Shown: positions 17,739-26,380, numbered from the stretch's first letter. The stretch is DNA of 40,677 bases from Alphaproteobacteria bacterium (GCA_030836535.1 JAURPT010000121.1:1-40677), one strand, 5' to 3'. Notes: generated by a model not told the origin, from the letters alone. Numbers and translations are program-made.

Positions 17739-18090
17739 GTTAATACCTCGTTTAGGGGCCCGAAGATTGGGCTTTTTGGGGTTTTGATGCCACACCGAAG
17801 GCGCTGCACCGGGGGGTGCGTTGGTTTCTATGACATAGACCCCGCCGCTCGCGCGGGACCCTATTGGCTAGATCTGCGTGGGTCAACGGTACCTGGATGC
17901 AGATAAAGGATAAATTACCCTTTTTTTTACAGACTGTCACCTTCATGCCACACTGTTCAAGTGTACGAGTTGTGGTTGTTCATTTGAACAGTGGCGATAT
18001 GTGCTAAATTCACTGAAAAAAGGCGATTGGTAACGCCGATGAATGCCGCTAAGTTCGGTTCATAAACCAAATTGAAACGGGGTGGGAAAC
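17739..18090. promoter_or_regulatory. Divergent promoter region with TGTTCA palindromic operator
   Basis: No gene is seen in these 352 bases. A 13-bp inverted repeat CACTGTTCAAGTG (17951-17963) / CATTTGAACAGTG (17981-17993) has one G-T mismatch. Its right half contains a tighter perfect palindrome TGTTCA-TT-TGAACA at 17977-17990. The site lies about 210 bases from the receptor start and 100 bases from the lipoprotein start. A weak minus-strand promoter candidate, GTGACA with 17 bases to TAATTT (17940 to 17912), lies beside it. The form suggests a dimeric TetR-, LacI- or GntR-type regulator. No regulator gene lies next to it. Confidence 0.5.
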
Positions 18091-19182
18091 ATGAACAGGA
18101 TCAGAAACCGCATCAGAAAAGCGCTAGCTATTACGCTGTTGCCCATGGGCTTGCTCGTAGGGTGTGATGCTGCAACAGAGCTGACAAGTGGTTCTGATGA
18201 CGGCCTGCGGTTGGATGAAAGCTGGCCGAAATATCCCGACAATATGGTTTTTGAGATGGGCTCCGGCGTGGCGGTTGATGCTGATGGCATTGTCTACCTG
18301 TTTACTCGAGACATTGAACATTGGGCAGCGCATCCGCTGGCCATGAAAGAAAAGATGGGCAAAAGCACCGTTTCCATGTTCCGCAAGGATGGACAGTATT
18401 TGGGTAAGTGGGGGCCGTCTGATGATCTTGGCTTCGCGCTGGGCGCCCACACCATCTATATCGACCAGAACGGTAAGTTCTGGGTCACCGACCGCGATGG
18501 TCACATGGCCAAACAATTCGAGCCGGACGGCACGCCGCTGTTGAGCCTGGGCACTTTTGCCACACCGGGTGATGACGGCACGCACTTCAATGGGCCTACG
18601 TCGGTTGTGGTGCAAAACAATGGGAACATCGTCGTTGGGGACGGCTATTGGAATTCGCGCCTGGTGTTCTTTACGCCAGAAGGTGAATTTATCAAGGAAG
18701 TTGGGACCTGGGGTCGTGCACCGGGTGAATTCAACACGGTTCATGCCATGGCCCAGACAGCCGATGGTCGCCTGCTGGTCGCTGACCTGTGCGGCGGGAA
18801 CCTGCATTCCTATATGACTGTACCGGGTCAGATCGCCAATCATCGCAATACCCGCGAAGAAGATTGTGAAAGCCGCATCCAGGTATTGGATGAAAATGGC
18901 GACTATATCGAGACGTGGGATAGCGTCTCACCGCTGTCGCTCGCGGTCTATGGCGACAAGGTCTATGCCAGTGATGCCGCCAGTCATCTGGCTATTCTCG
19001 ATGACCAAACGGGCGAAGTGCTGGACCGATTTGAAGATATTGCCGTCTTCGTGCACCAGATGGCCTTGGCGCCTAATGGCGACATCTATGCTGCCTCGGT
19101 CTATCCGGAGAGGGCCGGCCATAAGCGGGGCACCGAAGGACCCTCCCACCGCCGTTGGACGCGGGAGCCCCTATCGCAATAA
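18091..19182 (+). CDS. NHL-type beta-propeller lipoprotein, paralogue of the 14.2-15.2 kb gene
   Basis: The protein is 363 residues from the ATG at 18091 (a GTG three codons earlier is less likely). The N-terminus is basic, then hydrophobic LAITLLPMGLLVGC, a lipobox with Cys near residue 25, so it should be a lipid-anchored envelope protein. The propeller blades match the minus-strand paralogue almost block by block: WPKYPDNMVFEMGSG, KWGPSDDLGFALGAHT, NIVVGDGYWNSRLVF and GPSHRRWTRE. The pair therefore looks like a duplication with different cellular locations. It shares a promoter region with the TonB receptor, which fits a role in handling the imported compound. Function beyond the fold is unknown. 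Confidence 0.8.
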   Translation: MNRIRNRIRKALAITLLPMGLLVGCDAATELTSGSDDGLRLDESWPKYPDNMVFEMGSGVAVDADGIVYLFTRDIEHWAAHPLAMKEKMGKSTVSMFRKDGQYLGKWGPSDDLGFALGAHTIYIDQNGKFWVTDRDGHMAKQFEPDGTPLLSLGTFATPGDDGTHFNGPTSVVVQNNGNIVVGDGYWNSRLVFFTPEGEFIKEVGTWGRAPGEFNTVHAMAQTADGRLLVADLCGGNLHSYMTVPGQIANHRNTREEDCESRIQVLDENGDYIETWDSVSPLSLAVYGDKVYASDAASHLAILDDQTGEVLDRFEDIAVFVHQMALAPNGDIYAASVYPERAGHKRGTEGPSHRRWTREPLSQ

Positions 19183-19209
19183 CCGTTAGGACATTGCTGT
19201 TTACAAAGA

Positions 19210-19238
19210 CAGACTCGCTGAATGGCGGGTCTGTTTTG
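19210..19238 (+). terminator. Rho-independent terminator after the lipoprotein gene
   Basis: ACAGAC-T-CGC pairs with GCG-G-GTCTGT across a 6-base loop, followed by TTT. It separates the lipoprotein gene from the next oxidoreductase gene. Confidence 0.6.
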
Positions 19239-19312
19239 CGTCTGGCGTGTGATGATGTAGTCTTTGTCCTGTTCTATGAGCTGGGGAGCACGGGTCACAG
19301 GGGGGAACACGC

Positions 19313-21271
19313 ATGAAACTTCTATCACCGATCGACATTGGACCGATGACGGTCAATAACCGGGTTATGTCCACAGCCCATGCAGCATTTCTGGACTTCT
19401 TCAACCCGATTTCGTATGGCGAACGCTATATGGCCTATCAGGAACGACGGGCGCAGGGCGGCACCGGGCTTATCATCTTCACGGCCATGCATGTGCATGA
19501 ATCAAGCCAGATTCCCAATCACTTCGTTTTTGATGCGGAAACCATGGCACCGAAGTTTCGGAAGATATCCGACAGGCTGCATGCCCATGGCACCAAATGC
19601 ATTTCGCAGCTGTTTCATTTCGGGGCGCAGCTGAAGTCGGACCCGCGGGATGACTATCACCCGCTTTGGAGCTTCTCGGGGACCACGACCATTGAAGGCG
19701 AAGTCTCCCATAAGATGACAGATTCCGAGATTGAAACGGTCATTGATGCCTTTGCCAGCACAGCCAAGGTCTGCGTGGAAAACGGCATGGATGGTGTGGA
19801 ACTGCACGGTACCCATGGATACCTGATTCAACAGTCTTTCAGCCCCTTTGCCAATTTCCGCGACGACAAATGGGGCGAGCATCTTTTCTTCGTCAAGGAA
19901 CTGGCCGCCCGCGTCCGTGCAGCCATTGGCCCGGACAAGGTCATGGGCTTCCGTATCTCGGCGGATGATTATTCAACCCTGGCCGATGGTTGTGTGGGCC
20001 ATGAAGGCTTGTGCAACGTGGCGGCCGAGATTATCGGGACCGGCCATTTTGACTATCTCAATCACTCCGAAGGCAAGGGCGGGATCGACTATGCCCGCGC
20101 CATTGGCTCGTTCCGCCATAAGTTCGGTGAATATCTGCCGCTGACCCGGAATTTGCGCGATGCTGTAGGCGGCCAGGTGCCGGTTATTGGCGTTGGTAAA
20201 ATCCCGACACCGGACCTGGCAGAACAGGCACTGCAGGACGGTGACTGCGACCTCGTTGGCATGACCCGCGCGCAGATTGCCGACCCGGACCTTGTGAACA
20301 AGGTCGCAGAAGGCCGCGCCAACCGCGTGCGCACGTGTACGGGGTCAAACCAGGGGTGTTTTGACCGGGCTTCCTCTCCGATTACATGTTTTCAGAACCC
20401 TGAAGTAGGCGAGGAAAACCGCTTTAAAGCGTTGGATGTGCCGCTTGCCGAGGTCAAGAAGGTGCTAGTGGTCGGCGGCGGGCCCGCTGGCATGAAGGCG
20501 GCTGAAATTGCCTCCAAGCGGGGCCATATGGTCACTTTGGCCGAGGCCGGCACCAAGCTGGGAGGGCGGTTGAATCTTGTTGAGACGGCAGGGGATTCAA
20601 CAAATCTGCTATCCGCTACTAGCTGGGTGGAAGAAGAACTGGCCGGCACAGATTGCAAGATCATGCTGCAGACCAAAGTGGATGAAGCGTTCATCCAGTC
20701 TTTCGCGCCAGACGCCATCATCCTGGCAACCGGGGCCTATACGGAAAATGTACTTGATGTGGCCACCGATGATTCCATCCAGATCCTGTCTACTGACGAT
20801 GCCGCAGCTGGTCTGTTTGAAGGCGAGAAGTTTGACCTGGAAGGTACGCGCGCCCTGATGCTGGACTATCGCGGTAATTATGAAACGGCTTTGGTGCTGG
20901 AATCACTGGGGCGGCGCGGTAGCAAGGTGACCATTGCCACCCCAGCGCCTGTCTTTGGGCGCAATCTGGGCACGTCGCATACGGATGATTTCAACCGGAC
21001 TGTAATGCCGGAACTCGGCGTACGGCTGTTGCCATCAACGGTGCTGACGCAGGTCAGCCAGGGACGGGCGCACCTGAAAAACAGAGTGTCCGGCGAAGAT
21101 GTTGAGGAGTTCTTCGACTTCATTGTTGCCGGCACATCGCCAAAGCCGCAGGACCAGCTTTTTGACCTCTGCAGCAAATTGGCACCGACCAAACTGGTGG
21201 GTGACGCCGTTGCGCCTCGCGATGCCATGATGGCGTTCCGTGAAGGGGACCGTGCGGGACGAACAGTCTAA
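19313..21271 (+). CDS. Old yellow enzyme-type NADH:flavin oxidoreductase with FAD/NAD domain
   Basis: The 652-residue protein has the layout of 2,4-dienoyl-CoA reductase and trimethylamine dehydrogenase: an N-terminal FMN barrel (residues about 1-335), a cluster-binding loop, then a dinucleotide-binding half starting VLVVGGGPAGMKAAE. In the barrel, ELHGTHGYLIQQSFSP and VPVIGVGKI are typical. The cluster loop reads TCTGSNQGC...TC: the second of the usual four cysteines is serine, and the spacing to the last cysteine is 9 rather than the 11 of FadH, so the [4Fe-4S] cluster may be altered or absent. It probably reduces or demethylates an organic substrate. It starts the series 19313-25205, all on the plus strand. 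Confidence 0.88.
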   Translation: MKLLSPIDIGPMTVNNRVMSTAHAAFLDFFNPISYGERYMAYQERRAQGGTGLIIFTAMHVHESSQIPNHFVFDAETMAPKFRKISDRLHAHGTKCISQLFHFGAQLKSDPRDDYHPLWSFSGTTTIEGEVSHKMTDSEIETVIDAFASTAKVCVENGMDGVELHGTHGYLIQQSFSPFANFRDDKWGEHLFFVKELAARVRAAIGPDKVMGFRISADDYSTLADGCVGHEGLCNVAAEIIGTGHFDYLNHSEGKGGIDYARAIGSFRHKFGEYLPLTRNLRDAVGGQVPVIGVGKIPTPDLAEQALQDGDCDLVGMTRAQIADPDLVNKVAEGRANRVRTCTGSNQGCFDRASSPITCFQNPEVGEENRFKALDVPLAEVKKVLVVGGGPAGMKAAEIASKRGHMVTLAEAGTKLGGRLNLVETAGDSTNLLSATSWVEEELAGTDCKIMLQTKVDEAFIQSFAPDAIILATGAYTENVLDVATDDSIQILSTDDAAAGLFEGEKFDLEGTRALMLDYRGNYETALVLESLGRRGSKVTIATPAPVFGRNLGTSHTDDFNRTVMPELGVRLLPSTVLTQVSQGRAHLKNRVSGEDVEEFFDFIVAGTSPKPQDQLFDLCSKLAPTKLVGDAVAPRDAMMAFREGDRAGRTV

Positions 21272-21298
21272 TTATCCAGCAACAGGGTGGAGTAAGTA

Positions 21299-22306
21299 AT
21301 GAAGAATACGCAATTGCGACTGGGGCGCAGGCCTCAGGGTGAAGCGACGATGGAGGACTTTGAGGTCACGTCCGAAGACATACCCGACCTTGGCCCCGGC
21401 GAAGTGCTGGTGCAGAACCATTACATCTCTATCGATCCTTCATCGCGTACCCATTGGAATGACGGTCAGTCGTACAGGGCAATGATGCAGATCGGTGAGA
21501 TTGTCGATGTCGGCACCGGTGGTGAAGTGATTGCCTCCAACAACCCGGACTTCGCCGTCGGTGACATGGTGACCGGCGGTTTGGGTATCCAGGAATATGG
21601 CATCAGCGACGGGACCAACCTGCAGAAGGCGGATCTAAGCCTGGCGCCGCTGACATCCTGGATGGGTGGTTTGGGTATCACAGGTCTCACGGCTTACTTT
21701 GGCCTGCTCGATGTTGGAAAACCGCAGCCGGGTGAAACAGTAGTGGTCACCGGTGCTGCCGGGGCTGTGGGTATGATTGTTGGCCAGATTGCCCGCATCA
21801 AAGGCGCGCGTGCAGTGGGAATTGCCGGGTCAGATGAGAAGTGCCGTTTTCTGACTGAAGAACTGGGTTTCGATGGGGCGGTGAATTACAAGGACGACCT
21901 TTATGGCGGTCTCCGAGAATGCACGCCAAAGCGGATTGATGTGATTTTCGACAATATTGGCGGGCCGATGCTCGATACCATTATGCGACGGTTGGCCTTG
22001 CGGTCGCGGATTGTTATCAGCGGCGCAACATCCCAATACAATACCGACGACATCTACGGTCCCAAGAACTATCTGGCGCTGGCCACCATGCGGGCACGCA
22101 TGGAAGGATTCATCATCTTCGATTATACCGACCAGTATCAGAAAGCGCGTGAAGATATGGCGGGCTGGATGAAAGAGGGTAAACTGAAGTTCAGGGAAAA
22201 CCTGATGGATGGCCGGGTGGAAGATTATCCGGCGGTGCTGCATTCACTCTATGAAGGGTCCAACACCGGCAAGATGCTGATGCGCCTGCCCGCTGCTCAA
22301 GCATAG
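21299..22306 (+). CDS. Zinc-free medium-chain NADP-dependent oxidoreductase (CurA/prostaglandin reductase-like)
   Basis: The 335-residue protein follows the flavin oxidoreductase by 27 bases with a GGTGGAG ribosome-binding site. ISIDPSSRTHWND near residue 41 is typical of the zinc-free leukotriene/2-alkenal reductase group. The nucleotide-binding block VVVTGAAGAVGMIVGQIA and the segment DVIFDNIGGPMLDTIM confirm it. Family members reduce the C=C bond of alpha,beta-unsaturated carbonyls using NADPH. Together with the neighbouring flavoenzyme this suggests a route working on an enone or enoate. The hairpin GCCCAC-TTGGT-GTGGGC at 22315-22331 follows the stop but lacks a T tract. Confidence 0.88.
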   Translation: MKNTQLRLGRRPQGEATMEDFEVTSEDIPDLGPGEVLVQNHYISIDPSSRTHWNDGQSYRAMMQIGEIVDVGTGGEVIASNNPDFAVGDMVTGGLGIQEYGISDGTNLQKADLSLAPLTSWMGGLGITGLTAYFGLLDVGKPQPGETVVVTGAAGAVGMIVGQIARIKGARAVGIAGSDEKCRFLTEELGFDGAVNYKDDLYGGLRECTPKRIDVIFDNIGGPMLDTIMRRLALRSRIVISGATSQYNTDDIYGPKNYLALATMRARMEGFIIFDYTDQYQKAREDMAGWMKEGKLKFRENLMDGRVEDYPAVLHSLYEGSNTGKMLMRLPAAQA

Positions 22307-22393
22307 CTGCCTGCGCCCACTTGGTGTGGGCATGAACCATTGTCAGCTTTGTGGTAGACTGTATGCCTGCTTGAACTTTGGGAGGGGGAAGGC

Positions 22394-23080
22394 ATGTCTG
22401 TACTTTATTCGTGGTTTGCCATTTTGGGCACGGGCGTACTGGCGGCATCTATGCTGATGGGCTTTCGGTATGACCCGTCAGCACCGGCTATTCACTACGC
22501 CTATAATGCCGGGCTGTTTGTTGGCTATATGGCCGTTCACTATCTGATGATGACGCCAGCATTCAAGAATCTGGTGGCCAAGTCGCCGCAGGGAAGCGCG
22601 GGCGAACGGCGTTTTTATATGTTTGTCGCGATCGTCACTTGGGTGGTGCTTTATGCCCTTCACTGGCCCCTGCCAGGCATTGGTTATGAACTGCCCATCT
22701 GGGTGACCTATTTTGGATATTGCGCCTTCCTGATGTCGTTTTTTGCCTTCAATGAAGGGGCGACATTCGACAATTTGAAAGCCTTTGCTGGTGCGCACGG
22801 GACGGAACAAACCCATGGCGCCGCCCTTGATGCGCCGCTGCAGACCAGAGGTTCCTATGCCAGTGTGCGCCACCCCATATATCGGGCCGCAGTGTGCTTG
22901 GGGCTCAGTTCGCTGCTCATCAATCCGCACGCAGCCCAATTGGTATGGGTGGCGATCATCGGCGTAACCTTCGTCAGCTTCATCCCGATTGAAGAGCGTC
23001 AGTTAATCGCGGGCAGGGGGGATGAATACCGGCAATATATGGAAGTGACCCGGTATCGCCTGTGCAAGGGCATCTGGTAG
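22394..23080 (+). CDS. Isoprenylcysteine methyltransferase/NnrU-like integral membrane protein
   Basis: The 228-residue protein has about six hydrophobic helices. Its C-terminal part matches the membrane methyltransferase fold: SVRHPIYRAAVCLGL, then EERQLIAGRGDEYRQYMEVTRYRL. These correspond to the RHPxY and EE...G..Y..Y..R elements that bind S-adenosylmethionine in ICMT-, PEMT- and MddA-type enzymes. NnrU-like proteins share this shape. It is likely an inner-membrane methyltransferase, possibly of a lipid, a thiol or an organic acid, but the acceptor cannot be predicted. A good ribosome-binding site (GGGAGGGGGAAGG) precedes the ATG. Confidence 0.7.
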   Translation: MSVLYSWFAILGTGVLAASMLMGFRYDPSAPAIHYAYNAGLFVGYMAVHYLMMTPAFKNLVAKSPQGSAGERRFYMFVAIVTWVVLYALHWPLPGIGYELPIWVTYFGYCAFLMSFFAFNEGATFDNLKAFAGAHGTEQTHGAALDAPLQTRGSYASVRHPIYRAAVCLGLSSLLINPHAAQLVWVAIIGVTFVSFIPIEERQLIAGRGDEYRQYMEVTRYRLCKGIW

Positions 23081-23170
23081 GCGCGGTTTCTGTAATTTCC
23101 CTCGACGCCCTGCGGGGCAGCGCTTAGGTTAAGGCAACGGTAGCCCTTCGGCTGCCAGGGGGGAAAGCTT

Positions 23171-24388
23171 TTGCGCTGGTATTATGGTTGGAACGTGATT
23201 GCGGTTGCGCTCGTGTTCCAGGCGGTCACGTTCGGGATGGCGTTGTTCTCAACGACCTATTTCATACCCATTTGGATGGATGAATTCAGCGTCGGTCGGG
23301 CCGACCTTATGTGGCCCGTGCTGGCGGCAACCCTGACCATCGGCGTTGGTGCGCCTTTTGCGGGCACGGCCATGGACCGGTTGCCTATCCGTTATATCGT
23401 GTCCGCTGGTGGCACCTTCTATGGGCTGGGTTTCCTTGCCTTGTCGCAGGCCGGGGCTGTCTGGCAGATCATCACCATTTATGCGCTGTTGGTTGGAGCA
23501 GGGCTCGTCATGGCAGGCTCTGTTGCAGGGCAAACATTGGCGGCCAAGTGGTTCCGGGGCAGGCGCGGGCTGGCCGTGGGGCTTGTGACGGTAGGCACCT
23601 CGTTGGGCGGGTCTGTGTTTCCACCGCTGGTGACCTTCCTGATCGAAGCCTGGGGTTGGCGCGAAGCCAGTGCCGCCATGGGTGGTATTGCGTTTTTGCT
23701 GATCGTCCCCGCCACGCTGCTGATCGTCCGCAATTCACCCGAGGAAATGGGGATCGAACCCGACCCCGAGGTCGAAAGCCCGGATGGTGCGCCAACACCG
23801 GCTGCTGAACGACCAACCCTCAAGACAGGTGATATCCTGATCGATAAGGCCTTCTGGATCACTGTCTTGGCGTTTCTGCCGGCGTCTTTTGTGTTCAGCG
23901 CCGTGCAGCAGAATCTTGGGCCCTTGGCAGATGATTTGGCCATTGACGGCCAACGGGCGGCGTCGCTGATGTCTACGCTTTCCTTCTCGGCCATTGTCGG
24001 GAAGCTGATTTTTGGGGCGGCTTCAGACCATGTCGACAATCGCTATTTGTTCTGGTGTGAGGCAGGTCTGATCGTTCTGTCGACCTATTTGCTCTACTTG
24101 GAACCCGGCTATACGGGTTTGCTGGTTGCCTGTGCCGTGTTAGGTGCAGCAGGGGGCGGTACACTGCCGCTGCTGGGGTCCATCATCGGCAAGCGTTTTG
24201 GGGCGCGGGATTTTGGCCGGGCCATGGGGTTGCTCATGCCGTTCCTGACGACCAGTTCATTCAGCTACGTCATCGCCGCCCATATGCGCGATGTTTCCGG
24301 CAATTATGATGGAGCGATACTGGGGGCCTTTTTTGTGATGATCCCCGCTATTATTGGCATGGCCTTTATGCCACGCCTGACGCGCTAA
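23171..24388 (+). CDS. MFS transporter
   Basis: The 405-residue protein starts at a TTG behind AGGGGGGAAAGC and has twelve predicted helices, six on each side of a hydrophilic loop (residues about 200-225). The first helix MRWYYGWNVIAVALVFQAVTFG and the loop AGQTLAAKWFRGRRGLAVGLVTVG are typical of the monocarboxylate/oxalate-formate antiporter-like MFS branch. It should import or export an organic acid across the inner membrane. Two small hairpins, around 23106-23122 and 23139-23156, precede its start. It sits inside the catabolic-looking cluster, so it may move the substrate or product of the neighbouring enzymes. Confidence 0.88.
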   Translation: MRWYYGWNVIAVALVFQAVTFGMALFSTTYFIPIWMDEFSVGRADLMWPVLAATLTIGVGAPFAGTAMDRLPIRYIVSAGGTFYGLGFLALSQAGAVWQIITIYALLVGAGLVMAGSVAGQTLAAKWFRGRRGLAVGLVTVGTSLGGSVFPPLVTFLIEAWGWREASAAMGGIAFLLIVPATLLIVRNSPEEMGIEPDPEVESPDGAPTPAAERPTLKTGDILIDKAFWITVLAFLPASFVFSAVQQNLGPLADDLAIDGQRAASLMSTLSFSAIVGKLIFGAASDHVDNRYLFWCEAGLIVLSTYLLYLEPGYTGLLVACAVLGAAGGGTLPLLGSIIGKRFGARDFGRAMGLLMPFLTTSSFSYVIAAHMRDVSGNYDGAILGAFFVMIPAIIGMAFMPRLTR

Positions 24389-24415
24389 GACATATAATGG
24401 CGCATACGCTATAAT
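24387..24415 (+). promoter_or_regulatory. Candidate promoter for the alpha/beta hydrolase gene
   Basis: AAGACA at 24387-24392 is followed after 17 bases by a perfect TATAAT at 24410-24415. A second TATAAT lies at 24393-24398. The start codon is at 24441. Confidence 0.4.
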
Positions 24416-24440
24416 GCTGCGAAAGAAACAGGGGGGAACT

Positions 24441-25205
24441 ATGGCAACATTAGACAGGGGCAATGGCGTTGCCCTGAATTATCAGGTAGATGGCCCGGAT
24501 GACGGCATACCCTTTCTGCTGACCCATGGTTTTGGGGCATCGAACGAGATGTGGCAGGGCCAGGCAGATGCACTGAGTGATCGTTTCAAAATCATACGCT
24601 GGGACATGCGGGGGCACGGCCAAACGCAGTGCCCTGACGACCCCGCACTGTTTACTCACGACAATACGCTCGCCGACATGACAGCCCTGCTGGACCATGA
24701 GGGAGCCAACAAGGCGATCATTGGCGGGCATTCCCTGGGTGGGTTTATGTCGATGCGCTTTCATGCAGCCATGCCAGAACGGGTGAGGGGGCTTTATCTG
24801 CAGGCTTGTGGTCCCGGTTACAGGAAGGCCGAAGCGCGCGACGCCTGGAACCAGCGTGCCTATGAACGGGCAGGCATTATTGAAGAGCAGGGTATCGATG
24901 GCCTGACCCAGGGCAGCGAGGCCGCCGCCAGCGTGCGGGGCACAGCGCAGGGTTTGGCCAATGCCGCACGGGGGATCCTGACGCAGGTCGATGCTACGGT
25001 GATGGAAGACCTGCCGAGCATTGCCGTGCCCACACTCATATTGGTGGGCGACCAGGATTTACCGTTTGTAGATGGCACAGCCTATATGGAAGCCAAAATC
25101 CCCGGAGCGCAACGCGTGGTGGTTGAAGGAGCAACCCACGGTGTGAATGTAGACGAACCGGCTATCGTTAATGATGCGCTGGCAGCATTTTTGAAGGTGT
25201 TCTGA
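24441..25205 (+). CDS. Alpha/beta hydrolase
   Basis: The 254-residue protein starts at the ATG at 24441 behind AGGGGGGAACT. The oxyanion/strand region LLTHGFGASNEMW, DMRGHGQT, the nucleophile elbow GGHSLGGF (Ser98), an acidic residue in LVGDQDLPF and the histidine of EGATHGVNVDEP make a complete Ser-Asp-His hydrolase. It resembles 3-oxoadipate enol-lactonase-like and carboxylesterase-like members. It ends the plus-strand series and would cleave an ester, lactone or C-C bond of the cluster's substrate. This last point is inference. Confidence 0.88.
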   Translation: MATLDRGNGVALNYQVDGPDDGIPFLLTHGFGASNEMWQGQADALSDRFKIIRWDMRGHGQTQCPDDPALFTHDNTLADMTALLDHEGANKAIIGGHSLGGFMSMRFHAAMPERVRGLYLQACGPGYRKAEARDAWNQRAYERAGIIEEQGIDGLTQGSEAAASVRGTAQGLANAARGILTQVDATVMEDLPSIAVPTLILVGDQDLPFVDGTAYMEAKIPGAQRVVVEGATHGVNVDEPAIVNDALAAFLKVF

Positions 25206-25213
25206 GTGACAGC

Positions 25214-25798
25214 CTATACACCCAGAATGCGACGAACATCGCCGGGGCCGTTGACCTGGTGCGCATTTAATCCAAAGGTATTGGCCACATCGACAATGCG
25301 CTGAACATCGTCGAAATAGGTGATGTTCTCCGGCGCTGTGCCGAGGTCATCTGCGACATGGGCAAAAATCTGCGGGTCCGGCTTGGCTAGGCCGATTTCG
25401 TGTGAGGCATAATGCCGCTGCAGGCGTTCCTTCAACCCATAGCGCGACATCAACCGCACCCTATGGCCATTGTTGGTGTTCGACAGACAGGCGAGGTTAT
25501 TGTGCTCGTAAAGGTCGTCCAGCAGTTCTATGGCCCCCTCCAGGGGCCCGGTCTCCAAGCTTTCCCATAGGGCCAGAAACTTTTCAGGTGAAATGTTCAG
25601 ATCGGCTTCGGCGACATAATCCGCGGCAAATTGTTCGTCGTTGATCTGGCCAATCTGGTGCAGTTCGACCGCATCAGAGAAGAAGAGGCTAGAGCGTGTG
25701 TCCTCGATGGACTTGCCCGTTAGCTTCGATAGCTCGGGCACGCCGACGAAATTCATCAACACGCCCCCCAGATCAAATACCAGCCATTTCTGTGACAT
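25214..25798 (-). CDS. HAD-superfamily hydrolase (YihX-like)
   Basis: The 194-residue protein shows motif I FDLGGVL (Asp9), motif II LSNTN, the lysine motif GLAKPDPQIF and motif IV ITYFDDV. The cap is the small helical type. The second position of motif I is glycine rather than Asp, a form common in the YihX/epoxide hydrolase N-terminal-like group. It is probably a phosphatase of a sugar or small-molecule phosphate. The gene is convergent with the alpha/beta hydrolase, only 8 bases apart, and has a GGGAG ribosome-binding site. Confidence 0.88.
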   Translation of the reverse strand: MSQKWLVFDLGGVLMNFVGVPELSKLTGKSIEDTRSSLFFSDAVELHQIGQINDEQFAADYVAEADLNISPEKFLALWESLETGPLEGAIELLDDLYEHNNLACLSNTNNGHRVRLMSRYGLKERLQRHYASHEIGLAKPDPQIFAHVADDLGTAPENITYFDDVQRIVDVANTFGLNAHQVNGPGDVRRILGV

Positions 25799-25870
25799 CG
25801 CCTGCTCCCTCGATGATTCCGGAGTGTAGCAGTTGCCCCCGGTTGCCTGAAGAAAATCACCGGCATTCTT

Positions 25871-25929
25871 TGACGCAGCGCGTCATGCGGGCTAGGGTGC
25901 GGATACCTGCCCCAGCGACTGGCTGGGGC
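25871..25929. other. Two hairpins in the slyD-like leader
   Basis: TGACGC-AGC-GCGTCA (25871-25885) and GCCCCAGC-GACTG-GCTGGGGC (25909-25929, followed by TTTCTC) lie between the divergent HAD and FKBP genes. The second could act as an attenuator or terminator, or as a leader hairpin. Function is not established. Confidence 0.4.
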
Positions 25930-25951
25930 TTTCTCATATCTGGAGCAAACA

Positions 25952-26380
25952 ATGACTGCTGCCAAAAGCGGCGACGCCGTAACCGTCCATTACAAGGGCA
26001 CATTGGACGACGGCACCCAATTCGACAGCTCGCATGGGCGCGACCCGCTGGCCTTCACTCTGGGCAGTGGCCAGGTCATCGTTGGCTTTGATGTTGCTGT
26101 TACCGGCATGGCCGTTGGCGAGAAGAAGACCGTCACCTTCCCGCCGGAAGAAGCCTATGGCCCGGTGCAGGAAGAAATGATCCAGGAAGTGGCGCGTGAA
26201 CGCATTCCGCCGGAAATCGAGCTGGAAATCGGCACCAAATTGCAGGCAGGCAGCCCGGGCCAGCCGCCCATGGTCGTTACGGTCATCGAAGTGAACGACG
26301 AAACCGTCAAGCTTGATGCCAACCACGAACTGGCCGGCAAAGCGCTGACGTTCGAGCTGGAGCTTGTCTCTATCGGCTAA
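25952..26380 (+). CDS. FKBP-type peptidyl-prolyl isomerase (SlyD-like)
   Basis: The 142-residue protein starts GDAVTVHYKGTLDDGTQFDSS, the first FKBP strands, and continues with PLAFTLGSGQVIVGFDVAV and GEKKTVTFPPEEAYGP. An inserted flap (about residues 68-120) and the closing NHELAGKALTFELELVSI match the SlyD group, but the His/Cys-rich metal-binding tail of E. coli SlyD is absent. It would catalyse prolyl isomerisation and act as a folding helper in the cytoplasm. A GGAG ribosome-binding site is 7 bases before the ATG. Confidence 0.93.
   Translation: MTAAKSGDAVTVHYKGTLDDGTQFDSSHGRDPLAFTLGSGQVIVGFDVAVTGMAVGEKKTVTFPPEEAYGPVQEEMIQEVARERIPPEIELEIGTKLQAGSPGQPPMVVTVIEVNDETVKLDANHELAGKALTFELELVSIG

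Noticed and set aside
16659-17906. Plus-strand open frame of 415 codons opposite the TonB receptor
   Set aside because: It is antisense to a clear receptor gene and has no motif or convincing start signal.
22315-22331. Hairpin GCCCAC-TTGGT-GTGGGC as a terminator
   Set aside because: No T run follows, and the next gene is on the same strand close by.
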